Source of the DNA: JADLGL01 sp963823045
GTDB lineage: Bacteria; Pseudomonadota; Alphaproteobacteria; Rhizobiales; Kaistiaceae
Direction of reading: 5' to 3'
DNA: 64,000 bases
NCBI GenBank assembly: GCA_963823045.1
Contig: CAWGKA010000003.1
Location: 124,001-188,000, forward strand
Part shown: positions 34,640 to 43,193 of the stretch, in pieces
Numbering within the stretch: the first letter of the stretch is position 1
Layout: each line of letters begins with the position of its first letter
The notes under the pieces: model-generated
The model's database searches: none
What the model was told of the DNA's origin: nothing
The model's input: only the letters and a program-made list of their open reading frames with translations
Translations under genes and position numbers: made by a program

Positions 34640-35074
34640 CTACCGCGCTCCCTGGCAGGCGGTGTTGTAGAGGCCGGCATCCAACATGGAGCGGAAGAAG
34701 ATCGCGCCGGCGAGGTTGGCGCCGGTCTTGATCGCGTCCGCCAAGGCCGTGCGCAGCAGTACGGCACCGCCGAACTGGGCACCGCTAACGTCGGCGCCGG
34801 CGAACAGGGCACCCATCAGATTGGCATTCCTGAAGGTGACGCCCGTGAGGTCGGCGCCACTGAGATCGGCGCAGATCAGCGAGGTTCCGGTGAGGTCGGC
34901 ACCGGCGAGATGCGCCGATGACAAGTCCGCGCCATCGAGATCGGCACCGATGAGATCGCAGCCCGGACAGGCGTTGGTCGCCTGCAGTTGATCGAGCGCC
35001 GTCGGGTCGAAAGCGGCCGCGGGTGAAACGCCAAGCATCGCCACGCAAGCGAGGATGGCGAGGCGGCTTTTCAT
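34640..35074 (-). CDS. Exported pentapeptide-repeat protein
   Basis: The 144-residue protein has a signal peptide (MKSRLAILACVAMLGVSPAAA) and then about 17 A(D/N)LxG-type pentapeptide repeats from residue 40 to 130, for example LIGADLDGADLSSAHLAGAD. The repeats should fold as a right-handed quadrilateral beta-helix in the periplasm. A CPGC pair just before the repeats and a cysteine near the C-terminus may form disulfides. It lies 6 bp downstream of folD and may share its transcript. Function is unknown. Confidence 0.82.
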   Translation of the reverse strand: MKSRLAILACVAMLGVSPAAAFDPTALDQLQATNACPGCDLIGADLDGADLSSAHLAGADLTGTSLICADLSGADLTGVTFRNANLMGALFAGADVSGAQFGGAVLLRTALADAIKTGANLAGAIFFRSMLDAGLYNTACQGAR

Positions 35075-35080
35075 GTCGTC

Positions 35081-35992
35081 TCAGAACGTCGGGGCGGGGC
35101 GGCCTACCTGACGGCAGGCGGCGGTGACGGTGTTCGCCATCAGCATGGCGATGGTCATCGGCCCGACACCCTTCGGCACTGGCGTGATGTGGGCGGCCAC
35201 AGACAGGGCCTCGTCGAAGGCGACGTCGCCGACGAGGCGCGTCTTCCCCTCGCCCAGTTCCGGCGCGTCGATTCGGTTGATGCCGACGTCGATGACGGTC
35301 GCCCCCGGCTTGATCCAATCGCCGCGGACCATGCGCGGCCGGCCGACGGCGGCAACGACGATGTCGGCGCGGCGAACGACTTCGGGCAAGTCGCGCGTGC
35401 GGCTATGGGCGATGGTGACGGTGCAGTTGGCCTCGAGAAGCAGCTGCGCCACGGGCCGACCGACGAGATTGGAGCGGCCGACGACAACCGCCTCGCGCCC
35501 GCTCAAATCGTCGCCAAGGGCGCGACGAAGGAGGATCATGCAGCCGGCGGGCGTGCACGGGATCAGCGCCTCGGCGGCAACGCCGCTGGCGAGGCGACCG
35601 ACATTGATTGGCGTCAGCCCGTCGACGTCCTTCTCCGACCGTATCGTTTCGATGACCCGCCTCGGATCGATCTGTTTCGGCACCGGCATCTGCACGAGAA
35701 TGCCGTGGATTGCCGGATCGTTGTTGAGCCGCTCGACCAGCGCCAACAGATCGGCTTCGGCGGTATCCGCCGGTAAGGTGTGCTGCACTGAATGGAAGCC
35801 GAGACGCTCCGCCGTGCGGCTCTTATTGCGGACATAAACCTGGCTGCCTGGATCGTCGCCGACGAGGACGACGGAGAGGCCCGGCTTCAGCCCGTCGGCA
35901 ACCAACTCGGCGGCTATGGTCTCGATCCGCGCCGTGAGCTCGGCCGCAACTGCAGCGCCGTCGATGATGCGGGGGTCCGGGGTGTCGTCCAT
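35081..35992 (-). CDS. folD: Bifunctional methylenetetrahydrofolate dehydrogenase/cyclohydrolase FolD
   Basis: The 303-residue protein has GLSVVLVGDDPGSQVYVRNKSR with the catalytic lysine near residue 56, GILVQMPVPKQID, and the NADP-binding part AVVVGRSNLVGRPVAQLLL with DIVVAAVGRPRMV; it ends VPKGVGPMTIAMLMANTVTAA. It interconverts 5,10-methylene-THF, methenyl-THF and 10-formyl-THF in the cytoplasm. Length and motifs are normal. Confidence 0.97.
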   Translation of the reverse strand: MDDTPDPRIIDGAAVAAELTARIETIAAELVADGLKPGLSVVLVGDDPGSQVYVRNKSRTAERLGFHSVQHTLPADTAEADLLALVERLNNDPAIHGILVQMPVPKQIDPRRVIETIRSEKDVDGLTPINVGRLASGVAAEALIPCTPAGCMILLRRALGDDLSGREAVVVGRSNLVGRPVAQLLLEANCTVTIAHSRTRDLPEVVRRADIVVAAVGRPRMVRGDWIKPGATVIDVGINRIDAPELGEGKTRLVGDVAFDEALSVAAHITPVPKGVGPMTIAMLMANTVTAACRQVGRPAPTF

Positions 35993-36101
35993 GGCAGGGC
36001 TCTGTTCTGGCGGTCGCGCGAGAGTTAGCTGTCCACCACCTGGCCCGCAACCCGTCTAGGGACTTGCCCCGGGCAGTTGGTCGGAGCGATATGTCGATCG
36101 C

Positions 36102-36704
36102 ATGGAGCTCATGCCGATCAAATTGAAACGGCCAGCGCTCGCCGATCGGCGGAGGGTCTATCTCTGGCTGAGCACGCCCGGAATCGTCGACAAGATGATG
36201 GGGCCGCCTACGTTTCCCGACGTCGCACCCCCAACCTACACGGAGTTTGTTGCCGACTATCCGGATTTTCTCTGGCTGCACGACCAGCCCGAGGCCGGGC
36301 GTGTGTTCCTGATCGCCGCACAAGAGCAGGATGTCGGCTGCATCGTTCAGAATGACATCGTCACAACGACGGGCAACACGCGGGCCGCAGAGATCGACAT
36401 CTGGCTCGCAGGACCGGAGTTTACCGGCCGAGGCTTCGGTCGTCAGGCCATCTCGGAGCTCTGCTATCTGCTGGCGAGCGAGTTCAGGATCGCCGAGCTT
36501 TTTCTGCAGCCCTCGGCGCGAAACGAGGCGGCCTGCGTCGCCTATCAGCGAGCAGGCTTCCATCGCTCGCCGCTGAGCACGAAAGAGGCCGCCGAATATT
36601 ATCGGACGCGGCCGGATTATTCGGATTCCGTCTTCTTCGTCCGACGCATCGATGAGAGCGGTTGCGCGGTGCCGCCGGTCTCGGCGAGTATCCAATCGAG
36701 ATAG
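36102..36704 (+). CDS. GNAT-family N-acetyltransferase
   Basis: The 200-residue protein has the acetyl-CoA loop GPEFTGRGFGRQAI near residues 109-122 (R/Q-x-x-G-x-G/A type) and the later motif PSARNEAACVAYQRAGF, which resembles the aminoglycoside 6'-N-acetyltransferase branch. The substrate cannot be told from sequence. The last 88 bp overlap the 3-prime end of cutA on the other strand, a long convergent overlap. An ATG three codons in is an alternative start. Confidence 0.82.
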   Translation: MELMPIKLKRPALADRRRVYLWLSTPGIVDKMMGPPTFPDVAPPTYTEFVADYPDFLWLHDQPEAGRVFLIAAQEQDVGCIVQNDIVTTTGNTRAAEIDIWLAGPEFTGRGFGRQAISELCYLLASEFRIAELFLQPSARNEAACVAYQRAGFHRSPLSTKEAAEYYRTRPDYSDSVFFVRRIDESGCAVPPVSASIQSR

Positions 36705-37000
36705 CGCCGGCTTCCCCCCTCGATGGGCAGCGCAACGATCGCCGGGGTGTCGTAGGGATGCGCGGCCTCGAGCGCCGCAATCAACGCTTCGCTTCTCCCG
36801 GCTCGCGACTTGAAGATGGCGACGATCTCGTCGGCGTTCTCGACGACGCCCTGCCAACGGTAGATCGAGCGCATTCCCGGGATGAGATTGACGCACGCGG
36901 CGAGGCCGTTCTCGACGACCGTTCGGCCGATGGTCTCGGCGGTCGCGAAATCGGGAAAAGTCGCATATAGGGCTATCGCCGCGTCAGCCTCGGTGTTCAT
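36617..37000 (-). CDS. cutA: CutA1-like divalent-cation tolerance protein
   Basis: This 127-residue protein has ETIGRTVVENGLAACVNLIPG, SIYRWQGVVENADEIVAIFKS and HPYDTPAIVALPIEGGSRRYLDWI, the three conserved blocks of CutA1. The family forms very stable trimers linked to copper tolerance; the molecular role is unclear. The tail of about 20 residues is extra to the core and lies where the gene overlaps the GNAT gene. Confidence 0.93.
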   Translation of the reverse strand: MNTEADAAIALYATFPDFATAETIGRTVVENGLAACVNLIPGMRSIYRWQGVVENADEIVAIFKSRAGRSEALIAALEAAHPYDTPAIVALPIEGGSRRYLDWILAETGGTAQPLSSMRRTKKTESE

Positions 37001-37068
37001 CGCTGCCTCGTTAGGGTCGCCTTGACGCTCTCATGGGTACTCTCGCCGGCGCGTTCGAGGTTGTAACA

Positions 37069-37851
37069 ATGGCCGATATCAAGCCCAAGAGCGGAGCGAT
37101 CGCCTTCATCGCTTCCAGTGCCGACGAGGCACAAGTCGCTCTGGAGCGGCTGGCAGAACTCTACGGCAATACCGATCCGCAGGAAGCGACGCACATCGTG
37201 GCGCTCGGCGGCGACGGTTTCATGCTGCAGGTGCTGCACCGGTTCATGGACACCGGCAAGCCAATCTACGGCATGAATTGCGGCACCGTCGGCTTCCTTA
37301 TGAACGACTATCGCGACGATGGGCTGATCGAACGGCTGGAGCAGGCGATCACCACGCCCACTCATCCGCTCGTCATGACCGCCTGGGACGCCTCGGGCGC
37401 AACGCACACGGCCTACGCCTTCAACGAGGTGTCGCTGCTGCGACAGTCCTATCAGGCAGCGCGCCTGAAGATTCTGATCGACGAGAGGACGCGGCTTTCC
37501 GAACTCATCTGCGACGGCGTTCTCGTGGCGACGGCCGCCGGAAGCACCGCCTATAACCTCTCCGCCCATGGTCCGATCCTGCCGATCAACGCGCCATTGC
37601 TGGCGCTGACGCCGATCAGCCCCTTTCGCCCGCGGTCGTGGCGCGGCGCGCTGCTGCCGGACCGCTCGCGCGTCCGCATCGAGGTGCTGGAGGCGGTGAA
37701 ACGGCCGGTCAACGCCGTCGCCGATCACACCGAGATCAAGTCGGTGGCGGCGGTTGAGATCGTGCAGAACCGCAAAAGCTCAAGCCAGATCATGTTCGAT
37801 CCGGACCATTCCTGGGACGAGCGCATCCTCTCGGAGCAGTTCCGCTACTAG
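37069..37851 (+). CDS. nadK: NAD kinase
   Basis: From the ATG at 37069 the protein has 260 residues. The GGDG motif lies in IVALGGDGFMLQ near residue 45 and is followed by YGMNCGTVGFLMND, with the NE-type motif AFNEVSLLRQ and GVLVATAAGSTAYNLSAHGPIL. It phosphorylates NAD to NADP in the cytoplasm. It ends overlapping the stop of the convergent neighbour by 4 bp. An ATG 12 codons upstream is in frame but less likely. Confidence 0.96.
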   Translation: MADIKPKSGAIAFIASSADEAQVALERLAELYGNTDPQEATHIVALGGDGFMLQVLHRFMDTGKPIYGMNCGTVGFLMNDYRDDGLIERLEQAITTPTHPLVMTAWDASGATHTAYAFNEVSLLRQSYQAARLKILIDERTRLSELICDGVLVATAAGSTAYNLSAHGPILPINAPLLALTPISPFRPRSWRGALLPDRSRVRIEVLEAVKRPVNAVADHTEIKSVAAVEIVQNRKSSSQIMFDPDHSWDERILSEQFRY

Positions 37852-38939
37852 TCGCCGACAGGAAACAGCTCAAAGCGACCGGCAAACAGATCCGTTTGCC
37901 AGCGTCCCAACTCGGCGGTCCCCGGGTGGCCTTCCAAGCCAGGCTCGAAGACGACCGAAACGACGGCGAAAAAGGAACCCTCCGTCTCGACAATTTTCGA
38001 CAAGATCTTGCAGTCGGCCTGTCTGAACGCTGTGTCTTTGAGGTTCGCCGCCAAAGCTGCGGCCCCCGCTTCGGCCGCGGCCCGGCTGCCATAGGCGAAC
38101 ACCGCCTGCGTTGCTTCCGAGCCTGGGCTCGTGGAGGCGACGAGCAGGAGGTAGGCGAAAGGCGGGATATGCCGGTCGTCCGGGATGCCATCTAGGAACG
38201 CGGGAGAAGCGGCGAGAGTCAGGCCGCCAAGGCCTGAGGCGGCCACGGCCGCGGCATTCGCAGGAGCGGCGCGGCGGGCGGCCTCGACCATGGCCGCGAG
38301 CAAAGCTCCGCCTCCCGAGGGTGTGAAGTCATCCCCCGCCGTCAGTTGCGGCAGGGCCGCGTCGATCATCGGCCAAGCGAAGGCCACGGCCGCCCCGCCC
38401 GGCCAAACCGCCACGCGCTGCGCGCGCCAGCCGCCGCCGAACGGATAGTCTTCGGTGCGGCCGGTCAAATCGACGGCGAAGTCCGCGCCCTCGGCAAAGA
38501 CCGTGGTGCCGTTGCGATCGACCTGCTCCATATTCGGCCGGCGCAGAAGCGCATCGCCGATGTCGGCCACCGAGATGACGTCGCCAGCCAACACGATCAG
38601 CGTTTCCGGCGGCGTGCCAAAATTCAGGATGCCGTCGAGGTCGGGGAACGGAATGCCGACCGTTTCGACACCGATGTCGCGATCGAGCAGAGCCGGCCCG
38701 ATCTCATGCAGGCCGACGCCGGGAATGTCACTTGGAGGCCAACCGGCGACCAGCCGGGAACTCATGAAATAGAGTTCCGGGCCTCCGACGTCTTCGTTGA
38801 TGGCGTCCACCGGCAGACGGCTGAGCATCTCGGCGAGCGTGTCGAAGGCGTGCGCCGGCGCCGCCGGCAATGACAGCAGTCCCAGGATGGCCGAAGCCAC
38901 AAATGTCCGCCTGCCCGTTCCACGTAGCGGTCTCATCAT
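37848..38939 (-). CDS. Exported hypothetical protein
   Basis: Starting at the ATG pair near 38939 the protein has 363 residues. The leader MMRPLRGTGRRTFVASAILG... ends in APAHA and has a twin arginine before the hydrophobic core, so Tat export is possible. The mature part is Ala/Gly-rich with no membrane segment and no family I can name; segments such as GIPFPDLDGILNFGTPPETLIVLAGD suggest an alpha/beta domain. A start 15 codons upstream would remove the normal signal-peptide spacing. Confidence 0.65.
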   Translation of the reverse strand: MMRPLRGTGRRTFVASAILGLLSLPAAPAHAFDTLAEMLSRLPVDAINEDVGGPELYFMSSRLVAGWPPSDIPGVGLHEIGPALLDRDIGVETVGIPFPDLDGILNFGTPPETLIVLAGDVISVADIGDALLRRPNMEQVDRNGTTVFAEGADFAVDLTGRTEDYPFGGGWRAQRVAVWPGGAAVAFAWPMIDAALPQLTAGDDFTPSGGGALLAAMVEAARRAAPANAAAVAASGLGGLTLAASPAFLDGIPDDRHIPPFAYLLLVASTSPGSEATQAVFAYGSRAAAEAGAAALAANLKDTAFRQADCKILSKIVETEGSFFAVVSVVFEPGLEGHPGTAELGRWQTDLFAGRFELFPVGD

Positions 38940-38996
38940 CGGCAAGGTGCTGGGCGGATGTGAAGTGATGGTCCGCGTCCTCAAATCGGGCTGTGT

Positions 38997-39602
38997 CTAC
39001 CGTAGCGCGTGCGTGATCTCGCTCAAGGCGCGTTGATGAAGCTCAGCGTCGTAGATGATGTCGTGGTGCGGGAGTTCGGCGATGTCTCCGACGACCTCGT
39101 TGACGAGTTGGCCATGGAAGCCGGGAGCAGGAACGACCGGAGCGACATCGGGCGTGAGGAAGAAGTTGACGGCGCGGACGACGTTGGGGCTCACCGTCGC
39201 CTCCCTCGTTGGATCGAAGCCAATGACGAGGTCGACGGGAATGCCGCGGCGGTCGAGCGCCGCCGCCACCTCATAGGCCCGGATGGCGCCCATCGAGTGC
39301 CCGACGAGAATGACGTGGAGCGCCTCTCCGCTCTCACGGTAGGCGCCCGCGACCTGGCGCACCACAAGGCGCCAGAACGACGGCGGGACGGCCTCGATGG
39401 GAACACCGTCAACCGCGAACAGGCTGGCCAGCTTCTGCTGGTCGTCGAGGGCGCTTGCGAAGCCGGCGATGAAATAGATTCGGGTGGACGCCGCCGGGGA
39501 TGCGGCGAAGGCTTGCGGAGGCGCGATGCCGCAAACCAGCAGCAGGGTCGCCGCGATTGCCGCGGTTATCAGCGATGCGTTACACTTCTTGGCGCCTGAC
39601 AC
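38997..39602 (-). CDS. Exported alpha/beta-hydrolase (lipase or esterase-like)
   Basis: The 201-residue protein has a signal peptide ending QAFAA and a mature alpha/beta-hydrolase: RIYFIAGFAS near residue 41, the nucleophile elbow LVGHSMGAIRA near 99, an aspartate in VIGFDPTRE and a histidine in ELPHHDI, which together could form the Ser-Asp-His triad. It should act in the periplasm on an unknown ester or thioester. The start is a GTG. It is short for the fold, so the lid is minimal. Confidence 0.78.
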   Translation of the reverse strand: MSGAKKCNASLITAAIAATLLLVCGIAPPQAFAASPAASTRIYFIAGFASALDDQQKLASLFAVDGVPIEAVPPSFWRLVVRQVAGAYRESGEALHVILVGHSMGAIRAYEVAAALDRRGIPVDLVIGFDPTREATVSPNVVRAVNFFLTPDVAPVVPAPGFHGQLVNEVVGDIAELPHHDIIYDAELHQRALSEITHALR

Positions 39603-39669
39603 AGTTTTTCCATTTTGGGCCGATAGTCAGGCGTTGTCAGTGGTTTCCTCCCAACATCGGAGACCTTCA

Positions 39670-40089
39670 ATGCAGACCAATCAAGCAGCGGCCAAGTCCC
39701 GCGATACGCTTCTCTGGAAAATATCCGCGGTCACGACATTCGCCCTTGTCGGCGTCGCTGCTGCGGTCATTGCCTTCAACGGCGCCCGCGCTCAGGCTAC
39801 GCCGGACGGCCAACAGCTCTTCAATTCGGTCGGGTGTTCCGGCTGCCATAGCTCGGACGGCCACGGCAGCATGGGCGGCGATGCGCCGGCGCTCGCTGGC
39901 AACGGAAACCTCGCCGATGCGAACCACGTCATCACCCAGATCCTGAAAGGCGGGGGTGCGATGCCACCATTCGGCACGCAACTCAGCGACGATCAGATCG
40001 CGGCGATCGCCAACTATGTCCGCCATTCATTCGGCAATAATTATGATCCGTTGATCACGGCGGCCGACGTTACGGCGTTGCGCAACTAG
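39670..40089 (+). CDS. Small membrane-anchored or exported c-type cytochrome
   Basis: The 139-residue protein has an N-terminal hydrophobic segment near residues 16-36 that ends GARAQA, then a class I cytochrome c domain: heme motif CSGCH near residue 56 and the distal methionine in GGGAMPPFGTQLSDDQIAAIANYVR. It should carry electrons in the periplasm. It stands alone, divergent from the exported hydrolase and convergent with the DUF2336 gene. Confidence 0.92.
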   Translation: MQTNQAAAKSRDTLLWKISAVTTFALVGVAAAVIAFNGARAQATPDGQQLFNSVGCSGCHSSDGHGSMGGDAPALAGNGNLADANHVITQILKGGGAMPPFGTQLSDDQIAAIANYVRHSFGNNYDPLITAADVTALRN

Positions 40090-40097
40090 CCTTCGCG

Positions 40098-40118
40098 GGG
40101 CGGCCGTTCAGGCCGCCC
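40098..40118. terminator. Bidirectional hairpin between convergent genes
   Basis: GGGCGGCC and GGCCGCCC form a perfect 8-bp stem around GTTCA. It lies 8 bp after the cytochrome c stop and overlaps the stop codon of the convergent DUF2336 gene. No T-run is present, so termination strength is uncertain. Confidence 0.5.
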
Positions 40119-41255
40119 TCACCTCGATCTCGACGAATTCGCGGGCGGCCGCGCGACGCGCCTCGGCGGCGAACCGCCGGAGCATAGCCATGAGTTCGTT
40201 CATCTCCCCGTCGCTGATGGCCTCATAGCGAGCAAGGACTTCGTCAACGACACGTCTGGTGAAGTGATAGCGGCGAGCAGGATCGATCGCCTCGCCGCTG
40301 TGATGGCGGCAAATGCGAATGGCCGTCGCGAAGGCCTCGAACGCACTCTGCGGAAGTCCGGCCCGGCGATAGACAGCGGCAAACGCCGTTAGCCTCCGAT
40401 CGACCACGATGGCGCGGATGCGTCGCTCCGGCTTCCGCGAGAGTACCGCGAGGGCCGCAGCGAAGAAATCGACATTGCCGGCGCAGAGCACTCGCAGCAG
40501 CAGCGATGTCGTCAGTTGCTCGGTCACGCGCAGATGCTCGGCAAGTGCGGTCAGCTCTTCGGTCGCGCTCTCTGCCGCGATTGCCACGGCGGCCTGGTCG
40601 CAGGCCTCACGCGTGACGATGTCGGTTCTATCCGCATCAAGCCAGTCTCTGAGGCGCACGAGATTACCGAGGGCGTCGCTGAGGTCACGGATGAGATCAT
40701 GCCGGGTGCTGATCGGAAGATCTTCACGGTCGAGCAATGCAGACCGGATTTCCGCAACATCGCCAAATCGTTGTGCCAGTCTGTTGAGGCTTATTCTCGC
40801 GATGTCCGCGCCCGGATTGGCAAGCAGGCGGTGGCAGGAGGCGAGCGTTCCCAATTCGGTGAGAGCTGCCGACACACCCGCCGAAACGATAGGCCTTGAA
40901 GCGATAGCCACTTGCAGTGTTTCGTTCATGCCGCCCACGAGGTCGACCAGCTCGCTGTCCATGAAGACGGGAGACCGGGACAGGACCGTGGTGGCGATAT
41001 CTGACTGATCCGCAGCGAGAGTCTAAGAATCATGTGGCGCGGGGCATCGCGACTGCCTGCGAGCGCGTCGGCCAAGGCGAAACGGACTGTTGGGGCGCTG
41101 TCGTCGAGAAGCACGGTCATCGCCGTCTCGAAGCCGGCCCTGACCTCCTCGTCGACGTCGGCGTGCAGGTAGGCCCGCGCCAAGGCAGAGGCGGCCTCCG
41201 CACGCTGCGATGCCGAAGCAGCCCTGCTCCAGACGAGAAATTCCCTGGCATCCAT
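40108..41255 (-). CDS. DUF2336 domain protein (frame break)
   Basis: The N-terminal frame reads MDAREFLVWSRAASASQRAEA and continues through VRFALADALAGSRDAPRHMIL; the frame breaks near 41024, where two surplus bases fit best (restoring LTLAADQSDIATTVLSRSPVF), and the rest runs to FVEIEVRAA. The repaired length is 381 residues. DUF2336 proteins are helical-repeat, HEAT-like proteins of alphaproteobacteria, often near signalling or cell-cycle genes; their role is unknown. Confidence 0.85.
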
Positions 41256-41370
41256 TGGATTGTGACGCCTTCTTCATTCGATATGTGATCGCCGCGAGCG
41301 ATTCCCTTCGGCAATTCCAGCTGATGGTCGGCCCGCAGGGTAAACGTCTGGTTAACCATAAGGGGCGGGC

Positions 41371-41953
41371 CTAGGCGCCGCCGGGGCCGGCCCAGTCCGT
41401 CAGAAGGTCGTCCGGTTCGGGCCGCGGCCGCTCAGTCGGTTCGATTTGGCGGGTGCCTATGTGGACCAAGCCGGCAAGCCTTTCGTCGGGAGTCAGGCCG
41501 AGAATCGCTCGTGCCTCCGGATCGTAGACCGGCCAGCCCGTGACCCATTGCGCGGAGAAGCCGAGCGCGTGGGCGCCGTTGAGGAGGTTCATGCACACCG
41601 CGCCGGCGGATAGCTGTTGCTCCCATTCGGGGATCTTCACATGCGGCCCTGCCTTGCTGACGACGCCGATCACCAGGGGGGCCCGGCTGAAACGCGTCAG
41701 CTCCTTATCCCGCTCCGCGTCGCTCAACTGATCGCCGCGGCTTAGGCGAAGTCGCAGCATTGCCTCCCCCACCTTGGTGCGGTCGTCGCCGGCAAAGCGG
41801 ATGAAACGCCACGGCGCCAGCTTGCCGTGATCGGGGACGCGCAGCCCGGCCGCAAGGATTTGCCGCAATTGCGCGGCATCAGGCGCAGGTAGTCCGAGGA
41901 ACTGGGCGGGAACGGATCGCCTGGTAGCGAGGAAGTCGATCGAAGCTGGACAT
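41371..41953 (-). CDS. Nitroreductase-family FMN oxidoreductase (frame break near the start)
   Basis: The conserved body has TRRSVPAQFLG, RVPDHGKLAPWRFIRF, GAVCMNLLNGAHALGFSAQWVTGW and an end with HIGTRQIEPTERPRPE, matching the small nitroreductase branch related to YdjA. No good start lies in this frame, but an ATG at 41953 joins it if one base near 41941 is removed; the repaired gene has 193 residues, the normal length. These enzymes use FMN and NAD(P)H; the physiological substrate is unknown. Confidence 0.85.
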
Positions 41954-42057
41954 TTCAGGGCCGGGCAATTTGGCTGGGCACGGAAGGCGGAGACTGCTAG
42001 GCCACCGCCTCGCTCCTGTCTAAAGGACGGGAACGAAAATGCCACTCCGGCCTCGAG

Positions 42058-43137
42058 GTGGAGAAGTATTTGTCGAGATTGCTGCGTCGCCTTGGGGGCC
42101 TGAAGGCCGGCATACTCGCTCCTCGCCGCTTTCGCGGTGTTCGGCGGGACCATGGGGGGCGTGACCGGCGCCCTCGGGCAGGAAGCGGCCGCCGACACGG
42201 GTATCGTGCCGGTGCCTATTCCGAACCCGCAACGCATCCCCTATGACCCGCCGGCCGTACCGGCCGACCGAGGCGCCGGCCCCGGTGCCGGCGGGCCCTC
42301 AACGCCCGCTCCCGAGCGGATCGTGATTCCAACCACCGATGCCGACGGCAATCCGCTACCCGCCCAGCAGTTCACGCTTATCCCGGTGCTGGTCGATGGC
42401 GGCGTACCCGTCGCCGATGGCGTGGTCTGGCGCATCTTCGACGAGGTCGGACGATCTGCCTGCCAATCTCGTCGCCGATGTGCAGGGCGGGACCACCCAG
42501 GTCGAACTGACGCCGGGACGGTACTTCCTTCACGCCATGTTCGGTTGGGCCGGCGCCACAACAGAACTCATGGTCACGCCCGACCACACATCGCAGACCA
42601 TCGTGCTCAATGCCGGCGGGCTTCGGCTCCGCGCCCTGATCGGTGACGACCAGCCATTGCCCGCGGGGCAGGTGCATTTCGAGGTCTACGGGACCGATCC
42701 GGCCGCGGGCGAGCGCGTCCTCATCACGGACACGGCTGGGCCTGACGAAATCCTTCGGCTCAATGCCGGCCGCTACAACGTCGTCAGCTATTATGGTGAC
42801 ATCAACGCCGTCGTCCGCGCCGATATCGACGTCGAGGCCGGCCAACTGACGGAGTTGGCGCTCTATCACGAGGCAGCGCAGGTCACGCTGAAGCTCGTCA
42901 ATCACGCGCGGTGGCGAGGCGATTGCCAACACCGAGTGGCGCGTTTTGACCCCCGATGGCCTTCTGCTTTTCAACAGCGCGGGCGCGTTTCCAAGCATGG
43001 TGCTGGCGGCGGGCGACTACATCGCCGTCGCCCAACACAATGACCTCGTCTACCAGACCACCTTCACCGTCGTGTCAGGCGCGAACCGCGATATCGAGGT
43101 GCTGACCGACAATCCGGCGCCCCTGGCCGTGCCCTAG
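42058..43137 (+). CDS. Exported beta-rich hypothetical protein (three or more frame breaks)
   Basis: A GTG at 42058 (or an ATG at 42039 with one further extra base, which has a better ribosome site) opens a protein with a leader helix GGLKAGILALAAFAVFG. Extra bases near 42121, 42450 and 42908 break the frame. Repaired, it has about 358 residues: a Pro/Gly-rich linker, then tandem beta domains with repeated patterns such as LTPGRYFLHAMFG, LNAGRYNVVSYYGD and LAAGDYIAVAQHND. These look like carboxypeptidase-regulatory or Ig-like strands. It probably sits in the periplasm; function unknown. Confidence 0.75.
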
Positions 43138-43193
43138 TGCTGCGCCATGGCGCGCGACGACGTCGGGCGGGAGCGCCTCGTGCTTCAAGCAAT

